Shown here: positions 35,818 to 44,152 of the stretch, piece after piece
Position numbering within the stretch: position 1 is the first letter of the stretch
How the letters are laid out: each line of letters begins with the position of its first letter
Origin: Acidomonas methanolica
GTDB lineage: Bacteria; Pseudomonadota; Alphaproteobacteria; Acetobacterales; Acetobacteraceae
Assembly (NCBI RefSeq): GCF_004346035.1
Contig: NZ_SLZN01000003.1
Location: forward strand, 1 to 64,000
Reading direction: 5' to 3'
DNA length: 64,000 nt
Notes under the pieces: generated by a model
Database searches by the model: none
The model's input: the letters and a program-made list of their open reading frames with translations, nothing else
What the model was told of the DNA's origin: nothing
Translations under genes and position numbers: made by a program

Positions 35818-37460
35818 CGGCGACGATCGAGATGCCCGCGCGCATCGGGCGCTTCCGCATAGAGGCCGTGCTCGGGCGGGGGGCGATGGGTATCGTCTAC
35901 AAGGGGCATGACGACCATATCGACCGTCCCGTGGCCATCAAGCTCATCAGGGCCGATCTGCTGGCCGGGGAGGAGCGCGAGAGCTACTTCCGCCGCTTCC
36001 GCAACGAAGCGAAGATCGCCGGGCGCTGTGTGCACGCCAATATCGTCGGGCTCTACGATTTCTCCTTCCATGACGGCAACCCCTACCTCGTCATGGAATA
36101 TGTCAGCGGAATCGGTCTCCAGCAGGTGCTGCCGCGCGGCTCGCAACGCAGCGAGGAAGAGGTTCTCCCGATCGCGCTTCAGGTGCTCGACGCCCTGAAC
36201 TATGCCCATGAGCGGGGGATCGTGCATCGCGACGTCAAGCCCGCCAATATCCTCATCTCACCGGACTCGAAGCTCAAGATCACGGATTTCGGCATCTCGC
36301 GGCTTGCGAGCACCGAACTGACCATGACGCCGCTGCTGATCGGGACGCCGAGCTACATGTCGCCCGAACAGTGCATGGGGGCGGCGCTCGACGGGCGGTC
36401 GGACCTCTTTTCCCTCGGCAGCGTCCTGTATGAGCTTCTGGCCGGGCACCGTCCCTTCACCGGCGCGAATTATACCGACACCATCCTGGGGATCATCAAC
36501 CGGCCCCATACCCCGCTGGAGGAGATCCGGCCCGATCTTTCCCCTGATCTCGTCGCGGCCATCGACAGGTCGCTCTCCAAGAAGCCGGAGGACCGCTTTC
36601 CCAGCGCCGACGCGTTCGCTCGGGCGCTGGAACGGATCGCGGGATCGTTATTCCGTGTGCCCGCGATTCCCCGGGTCTTCGTGGAAATGGCGGCGCAGGC
36701 CCGGATGCAGGAACGGCAGGAGAAGCCGGAAGCGCCGGTCCCTACGGCGGAGCCTCTTCCCGCGCCGATGGACGATGACGACGATACGATGCTGGTGACG
36801 CGCCCCGTCGCGCCTCCGCCGGTCGGGCCGGATGTCGGCGCGCCGGAGCCCGCGGAGGAGATTCCTGCCGTCGCCGTGAGCGGACATGCGTCGTTGCAGG
36901 AGCCGCCCGCACCGTCACGACCGGACGATCTCGATCTCGGGTCGCAGGACGACCTCACGCGCATCGCGTCCATGCCGGTTCTTCATGACGGGGCCGATGT
37001 GCCGCCGCCTCCCTTGCCGCCGGATCTGCCGGGCGAGGAGCTGCCGGGCGAGGGGCAGCATGCGCATGGCGAGGAGGGGGCCGGAGTCGAAACGCCGCGC
37101 AGCGACGCGCCGCCGGCTGCGGACGATACCCTCCTTCCGACGCCGCCCGCTCCCGCATCCGCGCAGGACGGCGATGCGGCCGAAGAGCCGTCACCTGTCG
37201 CCCCTCTCGCGCCGGTGCAGGATTGGGAGGCCTGGCGGGAGTGGACGGCGCAGTGCCTGATCCGCGTCATCGGACCGATCGGGCCGATCGTCGTGTCCCG
37301 GCTCCAGGATGATGCGCATCCCGAGAATCTCGTCGAGGAATGCGCGCGTTTCATCCGAGACGTGGACGAGCGGGCCGCGTTCCTGCGGTATGTCAGCGAG
37401 CGTCCGGGGAACGACGAGGCGGCGCGTATCCGACCACAGATGCGGAGACGGGCGCGATGA
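35814..37460 (+). CDS. ppkA: Ser/Thr protein kinase, PpkA-type
   Basis: A 548-residue Hanks-type kinase. GRGAMGIVYKG, the ATP lysine K43, VHRDVKPANIL (D140), DFG at 158-160, and GTPSYMSPEQ mark a complete catalytic domain (about 12-275). A proline/acid-rich linker of about 190 residues follows and ends in a C-terminal helical domain (WEAWREWTAQCLIRVIGPIG). Unlike Pseudomonas PpkA it has no transmembrane or periplasmic part. The preceding gene (membrane Tll0287-HAMP) may provide that. The neighbours FHA, PP2C and tagF define the threonine-phosphorylation pathway that controls T6SS firing. Confidence 0.94.
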   Translation: MTATIEMPARIGRFRIEAVLGRGAMGIVYKGHDDHIDRPVAIKLIRADLLAGEERESYFRRFRNEAKIAGRCVHANIVGLYDFSFHDGNPYLVMEYVSGIGLQQVLPRGSQRSEEEVLPIALQVLDALNYAHERGIVHRDVKPANILISPDSKLKITDFGISRLASTELTMTPLLIGTPSYMSPEQCMGAALDGRSDLFSLGSVLYELLAGHRPFTGANYTDTILGIINRPHTPLEEIRPDLSPDLVAAIDRSLSKKPEDRFPSADAFARALERIAGSLFRVPAIPRVFVEMAAQARMQERQEKPEAPVPTAEPLPAPMDDDDDTMLVTRPVAPPPVGPDVGAPEPAEEIPAVAVSGHASLQEPPAPSRPDDLDLGSQDDLTRIASMPVLHDGADVPPPPLPPDLPGEELPGEGQHAHGEEGAGVETPRSDAPPAADDTLLPTPPAPASAQDGDAAEEPSPVAPLAPVQDWEAWREWTAQCLIRVIGPIGPIVVSRLQDDAHPENLVEECARFIRDVDERAAFLRYVSERPGNDEAARIRPQMRRRAR

Positions 37461-38470
37461 TCTCTCTCATCCTGTCCCTCACGGACGCGCCCGCCGGTGT
37501 TCCGCGCGAAACGCGGTACATCGAGACCGACAGCTATTCCGTGGGACGCGATCCGGATAATGACTGGATTCTGGCCGATCCGGCGCGCCGCATTTCCCGT
37601 CACCACTGTCTCTTTTCGCGGATCGGCGAGGGCTGGGCCGTGGCCGATCTGAGCCGCAACGGCATCATACATGCGCAAGGCCGGCAGGGCGTGGCGCTGT
37701 CCCGCGACAGGGGAGCATGCAGGCTCGTGTCCGGAGACCGGCTCCGTCTTGGAGAGTATGAAATCTCCGTGACGGTGCAGGAAGACGAAAGCTCCTTCCG
37801 GATCATGCCGCTGCCTGATTTCATCGCCGATCTCAGGCGGGAGTTTTCGCGACGGTCCGTTCCCTCCCCCATGCCCGCCGCCGATCGGCCCGCGCCGCGC
37901 CCGTCACCGCGTCCCCGCTCCGGACCGGAGCGGGGCGAATGGCCGGCCGATCCGCTTCTCGAACTGCTCGGGCTCGCCGGGGCGCTCCTTCCCCCGGAGC
38001 GACGTTCCGTCATCCTGTTCCGCCTTGGCGCTTCCATGGATGCCGCCCTGCGCGGGATGCGTCGTCTTTCCGCACATCTTCATCAGGATGGATCGTCAAG
38101 CGGTCCGCCGTTTCTCGGGGAGTCCTATTCGACGGCCGAAGCGCTCGGCTGGATTGCCGGAACGGCGCGACCGCCGGGTCTGTCTCCCGCCGCCACGCCG
38201 GAGCGGCTCATCGGGGACGCGTTCGAGGATCTCCAGCGCCGTCACCTCTGCCGCGAGCGGGCCTATCGGCGATGCCTCCGTGAGTTTCTGGATATGCTGG
38301 ACCCGCAGGAGGTGGAAAATCCCGCCGGTCTTCGCCAGCGTCATCAGCGGCTGCGCGACGGTTTCAATGACATCGTCGATGAGCTCTTCGCGACGGCGTA
38401 TCGGGACGAGCTGGAGAAATCCGGCTCCGGCCCGTCATTCGCCGGCCGGGCCTCCGGCGGCGGGCCCTGA
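37457..38470 (+). CDS. FHA-domain protein, TagH-like (second copy)
   Basis: A 337-residue protein starting at an ATG that overlaps the kinase stop. The FHA domain (about 5-105) is intact: YSVGRDPDNDWILADP, RRISRHHCLFSR and VADLSRNGIIHAQG supply the phospho-threonine pocket. A short Pro-rich linker (about 135-160) leads to a TagH-like C-terminal domain (about 165-320: LLELLGLAGALLPPERR, GDAFEDLQRRHLCRERAYRR). It is the second FHA protein of the locus and the one physically paired with the kinase, hence its likely direct substrate or reader. Confidence 0.9.
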   Translation: MISLILSLTDAPAGVPRETRYIETDSYSVGRDPDNDWILADPARRISRHHCLFSRIGEGWAVADLSRNGIIHAQGRQGVALSRDRGACRLVSGDRLRLGEYEISVTVQEDESSFRIMPLPDFIADLRREFSRRSVPSPMPAADRPAPRPSPRPRSGPERGEWPADPLLELLGLAGALLPPERRSVILFRLGASMDAALRGMRRLSAHLHQDGSSSGPPFLGESYSTAEALGWIAGTARPPGLSPAATPERLIGDAFEDLQRRHLCRERAYRRCLREFLDMLDPQEVENPAGLRQRHQRLRDGFNDIVDELFATAYRDELEKSGSGPSFAGRASGGGP

Positions 38471-38487
38471 GCCGGATCGCGGGCATC

Positions 38488-39201
38488 ATGGCAGCCCTGA
38501 GAGAACACAGTTATCACGCAACCCATAAGGGGCCGTTCCGGACGGAAAACCAGGACGCGCTCGTCTGTCGGCCCGATATCGGCGTCTATGCGGTGGCCGA
38601 CGGTGCGGGAGGACACAAGGACGGGCGCTTCGCCGCCACGACGGTCATCGACGCCATTGCGGCGCTTCCGCCCTGGCTGCCTCCGGAGGAGCGTCTTCCC
38701 GCTCTTCGCCAGGCCGTGGACGACGCGCACAGGCGGCTGAAGGATTTCGCGGGCGAGGGCAAGCGTGGCGCGGTTTCCACCCTGGTGACGCTCCTGCTGG
38801 CGGGTGATTATTTCGTCGTGCTGTGGGCGGGAGATTCGCGCGTCTACCTCCTGCGCGACAATGAGATGATCCAGTTGACGCATGATCATACACTCGTGCA
38901 GCAGATGGTTGATTCCGGGTCGCTCTCGGCGGACGAAAGCTGGAATCATCCCCGCGCCAACATCATTACGCGCGCGGTGGGGAGTGCCGAGCCGGATTTC
39001 AAGCTCGACAAATGCACGGGAGTCGCCCTGCCGAACGACCGCTTCCTGCTGTGCAGCGACGGGTTGCTCAAGGCGATGGACGAGGACGAGATCTGTCATC
39101 TTTTAGGGCAGGACGGCGATGTGGCGGAGGCCATGCTGACGACCGCGCTGCGGCGGCGCGCGCGGGACAACGTGTCCGTCGTGGTGGTGGTGCGGCCATG
39201 A
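38488..39201 (+). CDS. pppA: PP2C-type Ser/Thr phosphatase, PppA-type
   Basis: A 237-residue PP2C phosphatase. Metal-binding motifs are present: ENQDA, VYAVADGAGGHKDG, LWAGDSRVYLLRDNEM, RFLLCSDGL and ARDNVSVVVVV. Typical PppA length and the gene order kinase-FHA-phosphatase support a role reversing PpkA phosphorylation and so switching T6SS off. It ends in an ATGA overlap with the response regulator gene. Confidence 0.95.
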   Translation: MAALREHSYHATHKGPFRTENQDALVCRPDIGVYAVADGAGGHKDGRFAATTVIDAIAALPPWLPPEERLPALRQAVDDAHRRLKDFAGEGKRGAVSTLVTLLLAGDYFVVLWAGDSRVYLLRDNEMIQLTHDHTLVQQMVDSGSLSADESWNHPRANIITRAVGSAEPDFKLDKCTGVALPNDRFLLCSDGLLKAMDEDEICHLLGQDGDVAEAMLTTALRRRARDNVSVVVVVRP

Positions 39202-40016
39202 CGGCGGGGGGACCGATGCGGCCCGCCGGGGCGGCGTCGACGGGAGCGGGCACGGTTCTCTCGGTCGTCCTGATAGATGACGATCACGAGTTTCGTTCGG
39301 TGATCGGCAATTATCTCGCCATGAACGGGCTTGAGGTCTGGTCCGCGAGCGGCCCGGAGGATTTCCGGGACTGGTCGCCGGACTGGTCGCGATCCGTCAT
39401 CGTGCTCGATCTTCAGCTTGGCGGCATGGACGGGATGGACGTGATGCGCATGCTGCGCGAGGCGACCGACGCGCCGATCATCCTGATGACCGGGCATCGG
39501 ATCACCGAGATGGACCGCGTCATCGGCCTCGAACTGGGCGCGGACGATTACCTGTTGAAACCCTTCGGGCCGCGCGAGCTTCTTGCGCGCATTCGCGTTC
39601 TGGCGCGCCGGCATGAGGAACTCTGCTCGGCGCGCGCGGAACAGGGGGCGCGGTCGGAGACGGACGGAGGCAAGGGGGGCGTCGACCGCCGGATCTATAA
39701 ATTCGGCGGATGGGAGCTGGACCGGCGGTTGCGCATCCTGAAGGACCCGAGCGGGCGCGTGGTGAAATTGACGAAAGGCGATTTCGCGCTTCTGGTCGCG
39801 TTTCTGGACATGCCCGGGCGTCCCCTCTCGCGGGAATATCTCCTGAATGCGACGCGCATGCATGAAGATGTCTTCGATCGCAGTGTGGACGTCCAGATTC
39901 TCCGCCTCCGCCGTCGTTTGGACAGGGGCGGGGGAGGGTACGGCCGCAGCGGGCGCGAGATCATACGGACGGATCGCGGAGCCGGATATGTCTTCACGCT
40001 CGACGTCGTGTCATGA
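39198..40016 (+). CDS. OmpR/PhoB-family response regulator
   Basis: A 272-residue two-component regulator. The receiver (about 20-135) has SVVLIDDDHEF, the phosphorylation Asp D71 in VIVLDLQLGGMDG, and the conserved Lys in DYLLKPFGPRELL. The C-terminal winged helix (about 170-270) has LTKGDFALLVAFLDMPGRPLSREYLL and DRSVDVQILRLRRRL. Its start overlaps the pppA stop; another in-frame ATG exists at 39216. It is the natural partner of the histidine kinase at 32041, closing the signalling block. Likely targets are T6SS promoters, not shown. Confidence 0.93.
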   Translation: MTAGGPMRPAGAASTGAGTVLSVVLIDDDHEFRSVIGNYLAMNGLEVWSASGPEDFRDWSPDWSRSVIVLDLQLGGMDGMDVMRMLREATDAPIILMTGHRITEMDRVIGLELGADDYLLKPFGPRELLARIRVLARRHEELCSARAEQGARSETDGGKGGVDRRIYKFGGWELDRRLRILKDPSGRVVKLTKGDFALLVAFLDMPGRPLSREYLLNATRMHEDVFDRSVDVQILRLRRRLDRGGGGYGRSGREIIRTDRGAGYVFTLDVVS

Positions 40017-40155
40017 CGGGCGTGAATGGACGCAGAGGGCCGGAAAGGTGTCCGGGCTTCCGCGCGGAGGTGACTTTTCCCTGTCCGGCTATGTTGTTAA
40101 GCTGTTCGATATGAGGCTGTTTCAGAAATTCCGATGCTGAAGAGGAAATCGGCAG

Positions 40156-40566
40156 GTGTTTAAAGCTTCAGGTGTTCTGGTGGCCTTCGTCCTGGCCGCT
40201 CCTTTCGGCAGATTCGAGGCGTCGGCTGCGGACGCCACGGTGTTCACCCCCCACACGTCCTGCGCGGCGCTTCTCTTTTACACGGCTGAGGACAATCGGG
40301 GCGCTCCGACGCCTGAGGCGAAAGCGCGCCTGTCTTCGATCGTCGACATGATGAATCCCTATATTCAGGAGCTTTCGCCCTATATGGCCTCCGATCGCCT
40401 GTTCAGGCAGTTCTTTGCGTCTCTCGATGCGGAGTGCAGGCAGGACCAGAACGAGGCGATGGGAAGCGCCGTGCGTGCCGTCGGGAATAAACTCGTTGAT
40501 GCGGCCAACCAGGAGATGCAAGCGGCGGGAAAGCCGGTTCATTTGACCTACCCGCCGCCGGGTTAG
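40156..40566 (+). CDS. Small secreted protein of unknown function
   Basis: A 136-residue protein starting at GTG with a clear signal peptide (about 1-25, SGVLVAFVLAAPFGRFEASA). The mature part is mostly helical, with two cysteines (in HTSCAALLF and DAECRQD) that could form a disulfide. Size, single domain and Cys spacing loosely recall HdeA-like periplasmic chaperones, but I cannot support that family. It follows the response regulator by 139 bases and precedes a palindromic repeat. Confidence 0.7.
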   Translation: MFKASGVLVAFVLAAPFGRFEASAADATVFTPHTSCAALLFYTAEDNRGAPTPEAKARLSSIVDMMNPYIQELSPYMASDRLFRQFFASLDAECRQDQNEAMGSAVRAVGNKLVDAANQEMQAAGKPVHLTYPPPG

Positions 40567-40656
40567 GGCGTATGGGGAATCGCCTCTCGACAACCCGATC
40601 ATGACAGGAACGGTCATGCCGGCGAAAGCGGAGCCCCGAGCGGCGGCGGGGCGGCG

Positions 40657-40764
40657 CTAGAGCATCATCCGACCAGATGGACCCATCTGGTCGGATAAAG
40701 ATGCTCGAAAAATCAATACTCTAGAGCCATATCCGTGAACCAGTGTGAACGGATATGACTCTAG
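40657..40764. repeat. Double palindromic (REP-like) element between convergent genes
   Basis: Two adjacent large hairpins. In the first, AGCATC (40661-40666) and ATCCGACCAGATGG (40667-40680) pair with CCATCTGGTCGGAT (40683-40696) and GATGCT (40700-40705), a 20-pair stem with a 3-base bulge. In the second, CTAGAG (40721-40726) and CATATCCGT (40728-40736) pair with ACGGATATG (40749-40757) and CTCTAG (40759-40764). CTAG punctuates the start, middle and end. The last CTAG contains the stop codon of the minus-strand dehydrogenase. Probably a dispersed repeat that also serves as a bidirectional terminator. Confidence 0.8.
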
Positions 40765-41858
40765 GCCGCGCTCTGACGGGCGGCGGCCATGATCTGCCGA
40801 CAGAGATCGAGATCGGCGAGCGCGTCCTGCAGCGGGGTGCGCATGGGGAGGCCCGCAATGACGGCGTCGTGGAAATGTTCGAGTTCCACGCGGAACGGGT
40901 CCTTGTAGAAAGGGCCGAAATTCTGGACGGTATTTTCCGTATCGGTGCTTGTCTGGAACACGGTGCGGCCGGGCAGGTTGCGGATATAGGGCGTGTCGTA
41001 ATGAATATCGAGTTTCTCGCGGCCTGAGATCACCTCGATGGTCGCGTCGAACCGCACCACGTCGTCGATCAGGCATTCATAGCTCGTCACGAAAGTTCCG
41101 TAGTCCAGAAGCGCGTTGATCTGCATGCCGCCCTGCGCGACATGCGCCGCGATGACGCGCCGCGGCGAGCCCAGCAGCATGCGCAGGGCGGAAAGCGAGT
41201 GCACACCCAGCCCGGTGAGAACCTCGTAGGCCTTCAGCATGGCAGGCGGGGCATCGTCTCCACAGACGGATTTCAGGTCGGCGAGCCGTCTGGCGCGGCT
41301 CGACGCGATCAGATCGCCCGGAATGTCGTCGGCGGGCGTGACGACCTCGCTCCAGCCGGCGAAAAACCAGGGGCCTTCGCAGATCAGATCCCGCACACGG
41401 ACATAGCGCGTTTCGCCCATCTGCTTCAGAAGGGCCTGACCCTGCGTGAAGGCAGGGGCGTAACAGCGCATATATCCCACCATCGTCACGCGATCGGTCT
41501 GTCGCGCCACCTCGATCAGAGACTGCAGGTCCGCGACCGTCAGGCAGGCGGGCTTTTCGAGAAAGACATGTTTCCCGGCCCGGAGCGCGGCTCGCGCGTG
41601 CTCGCCATGGAACTGGTCCGGGCTCAGAATCATGACGGCGTCGATGGCCGGGTCGGCAACAAGGGCGTCCGCCGTGTGGTGGCGATGCGGTATGCCCCAG
41701 GCGTCGCCGACCTGCGACAGGACGGAAGGAGACGGATCATACAGCGCGGTGACCTGATAGCGGTCCCGCAACTGCCTAAGGATCGGCAGGTGGATCAACT
41801 GCGCGACTTCGCCCGCGCCGAGCAGGCCCAGAGAGAGCGTCCTGGAGAGCGTCTTCAT
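40761..41858 (-). CDS. Gfo/Idh/MocA-family NAD(P)-dependent oxidoreductase
   Basis: A 365-residue cytoplasmic dehydrogenase. The ATG at 41858 is used because it overlaps the stop of the upstream gene (ATGA). A longer frame has no support. The N-terminal Rossmann fold has GLLGAGEVAQLIHLP (about 11-25) and the family catalytic EKP motif at 101-103 (FLEKPACLTV). The C-terminal half is the usual alpha/beta substrate domain. The family includes inositol 2-dehydrogenases and other polyol or sugar dehydrogenases. Being third in an operon with an outer-membrane receptor and a PLC/phosphatase, inositol or a related polyol is a plausible substrate. Confidence 0.9.
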   Translation of the reverse strand: MKTLSRTLSLGLLGAGEVAQLIHLPILRQLRDRYQVTALYDPSPSVLSQVGDAWGIPHRHHTADALVADPAIDAVMILSPDQFHGEHARAALRAGKHVFLEKPACLTVADLQSLIEVARQTDRVTMVGYMRCYAPAFTQGQALLKQMGETRYVRVRDLICEGPWFFAGWSEVVTPADDIPGDLIASSRARRLADLKSVCGDDAPPAMLKAYEVLTGLGVHSLSALRMLLGSPRRVIAAHVAQGGMQINALLDYGTFVTSYECLIDDVVRFDATIEVISGREKLDIHYDTPYIRNLPGRTVFQTSTDTENTVQNFGPFYKDPFRVELEHFHDAVIAGLPMRTPLQDALADLDLCRQIMAAARQSAA

Positions 41859-44152
41859 GACGGTTTCGTTCCTGTGTGCGACTGAGACGCGTCCCGTGAC
41901 CGGATGTTCTTCAGTGTGGAGATCACCTCGTCCATGGTGCAGAGGCCCGTGGCGCCTTTGCAGGCCGGGACGGAGGGGAAGCTCAGGGAGGGCCACGCGC
42001 TGTCCGGCGTCGTCCGCAGGGCTTCGGGCGTCTGGGACTGGAAGAACACGCGGACGACGGTCTCGCCGAGATCGTTGCCGTAGACGGCAAATCCCAGCGC
42101 CGAGCCGACCGGTATCTCGTCGGGCGCGTAGCCGGGTGCGCGCACATGCGTGTCCATCAGGCCCAAGAGCGGGGCTATGGTGTCGTCATGGCCGACATAA
42201 AGGCGGAAATCGGGGCCGGTCTTGTCGGTCAGATCCGCTACGAGACGTGCGCGCAGATCGCGCGACATCGGCGCGCCGATCGCGGGCGGCCGGACGATGC
42301 TGTCCAACATCGCGGCATGCAGGGCCGACAATGCGCCAAGTTGCCCGGCATCCAGGGATTTTCCGTCCGTCACGGGTGTCGGCTTGCCGTCCAGATAGGC
42401 CAGCATCAGCGCTTCGGCGATCGAGGAGCCTTCGCGGATCGGACCGGAGAGGGTCAGCCCGTGATTCGTGTCGTTCGGTTCGACATGGCTCGGTGCCGAC
42501 AGAAAGCCACACGGACCGTCGTTGCACCGGACAAGGCGTCCGAGCGCCGCCAGCATATCCTTGTGCGGCGCGAACATCGCGTTCGCATCCGGCAGGTGCG
42601 GCACGATGGACCGCATGTCGAAGCGCGCGGGATCGGCATCGAGCGCCGAGAAGAGCGGATCTGGCGTGCCCGGCGGCTGGTGGGCGATGGCGAGGGAGCA
42701 CGCGGGCGCAAAGCCGTCCACGAAGGACTGGGCGCTGGCCACCGTGCGCTCTGCCGAGTTGGAGCGGATCGCGACGCTGCCCGCGGCGGGGCATCCATGC
42801 GCCGGGAGAAGGCCGTTTTCGTCGAGCCATGCGCGCTCGAACTGGCCGATGGAGCGCATGCCGGCGGCGCCGTGGGGCGTCAGATCGCCCGGAGCGACGT
42901 CCCAGTGCGGCCATCCGCCGGCAATCGTCGCCGTCGCGGGTTCCTGGCCCGGCAGGGGGGAGCGGATGCCATGACGCATGACCATGACGACCCGGCGCAA
43001 ATGGAATCCGTGCCGTCCCGCGGGCTCGATGAGCCGTGAGACGCATCCCGGAGGGGCGGTGACGGGATTGCAGCGCACCGGCCCGCCGGACGGAAAGCCG
43101 GCGCGATACCCGCTCCAGCGCGCGGCTTCACCGTTGGGATAGTCCGTGCTGACGATCTGCGCGCCGCTTGCCAGGGCGGCGTCGCGTCGCGCGATGGTGC
43201 CGTCGCGGGCTTCGATGGTATTCACGTCAGCGCGCGTCCGTACGAGCATATGGCGGCGGACCAGCGTCGTTATCTGATCATCCGGACCGTCATTGAGTTC
43301 CGTAAAGGCGGCGTCCGGCGCGTCGGGTGCCGCGTTGGTGAAGGCGACGCGGCCTTTCAGGGCGGGATGGCCCTCAAGATAAAGCGGCCCGTTGCTGCGC
43401 TGGTCCAGCAGAAAGACGATCTTGCCGCGGCTCCGGGCGAGGGTCGGCCAGCCATGGGCGCTGATCGCCGCCGCGAGCGACGCCTCGTCTCCCCGCACAT
43501 CGTCAGGAGTCAGAAGGTCATGCCGCGCGAAGACGGACCGGATCGTGGCGTCGAGCGCGTCGAACGTTCCGGCGTTGAAGAGTTCGGCAGGTGTCCCGCC
43601 CGGCACGTCGTTGTCCTGCTCGACTTCGAGAATGACGAAAACGGGGACATGGTCGGGATGGGCATGCGACCAGTCGCGGATTTCCAGCAGGCACGCCTTG
43701 AGCGGCTCGCAGTTCGCGTGCTGGTCGATGTCAGGAATATGCATGACCTTGAAACCGGGCTGGCGCATGAGCGCCGCCTCGGCCGGCGGCAGAGGCCATT
43801 TTTCCTCCGGATGACCGGGGCGATGGGGCGTGGCGAACCGCCCGCCCCGGCTGTCGGCGTAAATATCGAGTTCGAACTGGCGGATGCCCCGGTCCAATTG
43901 GACCGGGAGCGGGGGATGCGCATAATCGAGAAGATGCGCGAGATCGGGATCGGCGCGCTCGATCTTCGCCATGATGCCGGGCTCGACCCCGGCATGGTAG
44001 CTGTTATGCGACCCGATGACCTGCAACTGGTCGAGCCGCAAGGCAGCGGGATCGAACGGCGCTTCGGCCCTCGCCGAACCTGAGGCGAGCAGAAAGGATG
44101 TGGCCAGAAGGGCCGCGCTCCAGTGACGACGGTGTCTCGGGCGCGCGTTCAT
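41855..44152 (-). CDS. Secreted phosphoinositide phospholipase C - histidine acid phosphatase fusion
   Basis: A 765-residue exported protein (signal peptide about 1-29, AALLATSFLLASGSARA). The N-terminal half (about 35-360) resembles Ca2+-dependent phosphoinositide-specific PLC: VIGSHNSYH (H49), GIRQFELDIYAD and HIPDIDQHANC supply likely catalytic and metal residues. The C-terminal half (about 385-730) is a histidine acid phosphatase of the AppA/phytase class with MRHGIRSP (H394) and GHDDT (H655, D656). Both active sites look intact. PLC would free inositol phosphate from a phosphoinositide or GPI-like lipid, and the phosphatase would remove the phosphate. Operonic with the TonB receptor (1-base overlap) and the dehydrogenase. 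Confidence 0.85.
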   Translation of the reverse strand: MNARPRHRRHWSAALLATSFLLASGSARAEAPFDPAALRLDQLQVIGSHNSYHAGVEPGIMAKIERADPDLAHLLDYAHPPLPVQLDRGIRQFELDIYADSRGGRFATPHRPGHPEEKWPLPPAEAALMRQPGFKVMHIPDIDQHANCEPLKACLLEIRDWSHAHPDHVPVFVILEVEQDNDVPGGTPAELFNAGTFDALDATIRSVFARHDLLTPDDVRGDEASLAAAISAHGWPTLARSRGKIVFLLDQRSNGPLYLEGHPALKGRVAFTNAAPDAPDAAFTELNDGPDDQITTLVRRHMLVRTRADVNTIEARDGTIARRDAALASGAQIVSTDYPNGEAARWSGYRAGFPSGGPVRCNPVTAPPGCVSRLIEPAGRHGFHLRRVVMVMRHGIRSPLPGQEPATATIAGGWPHWDVAPGDLTPHGAAGMRSIGQFERAWLDENGLLPAHGCPAAGSVAIRSNSAERTVASAQSFVDGFAPACSLAIAHQPPGTPDPLFSALDADPARFDMRSIVPHLPDANAMFAPHKDMLAALGRLVRCNDGPCGFLSAPSHVEPNDTNHGLTLSGPIREGSSIAEALMLAYLDGKPTPVTDGKSLDAGQLGALSALHAAMLDSIVRPPAIGAPMSRDLRARLVADLTDKTGPDFRLYVGHDDTIAPLLGLMDTHVRAPGYAPDEIPVGSALGFAVYGNDLGETVVRVFFQSQTPEALRTTPDSAWPSLSFPSVPACKGATGLCTMDEVISTLKNIRSRDASQSHTGTKPS

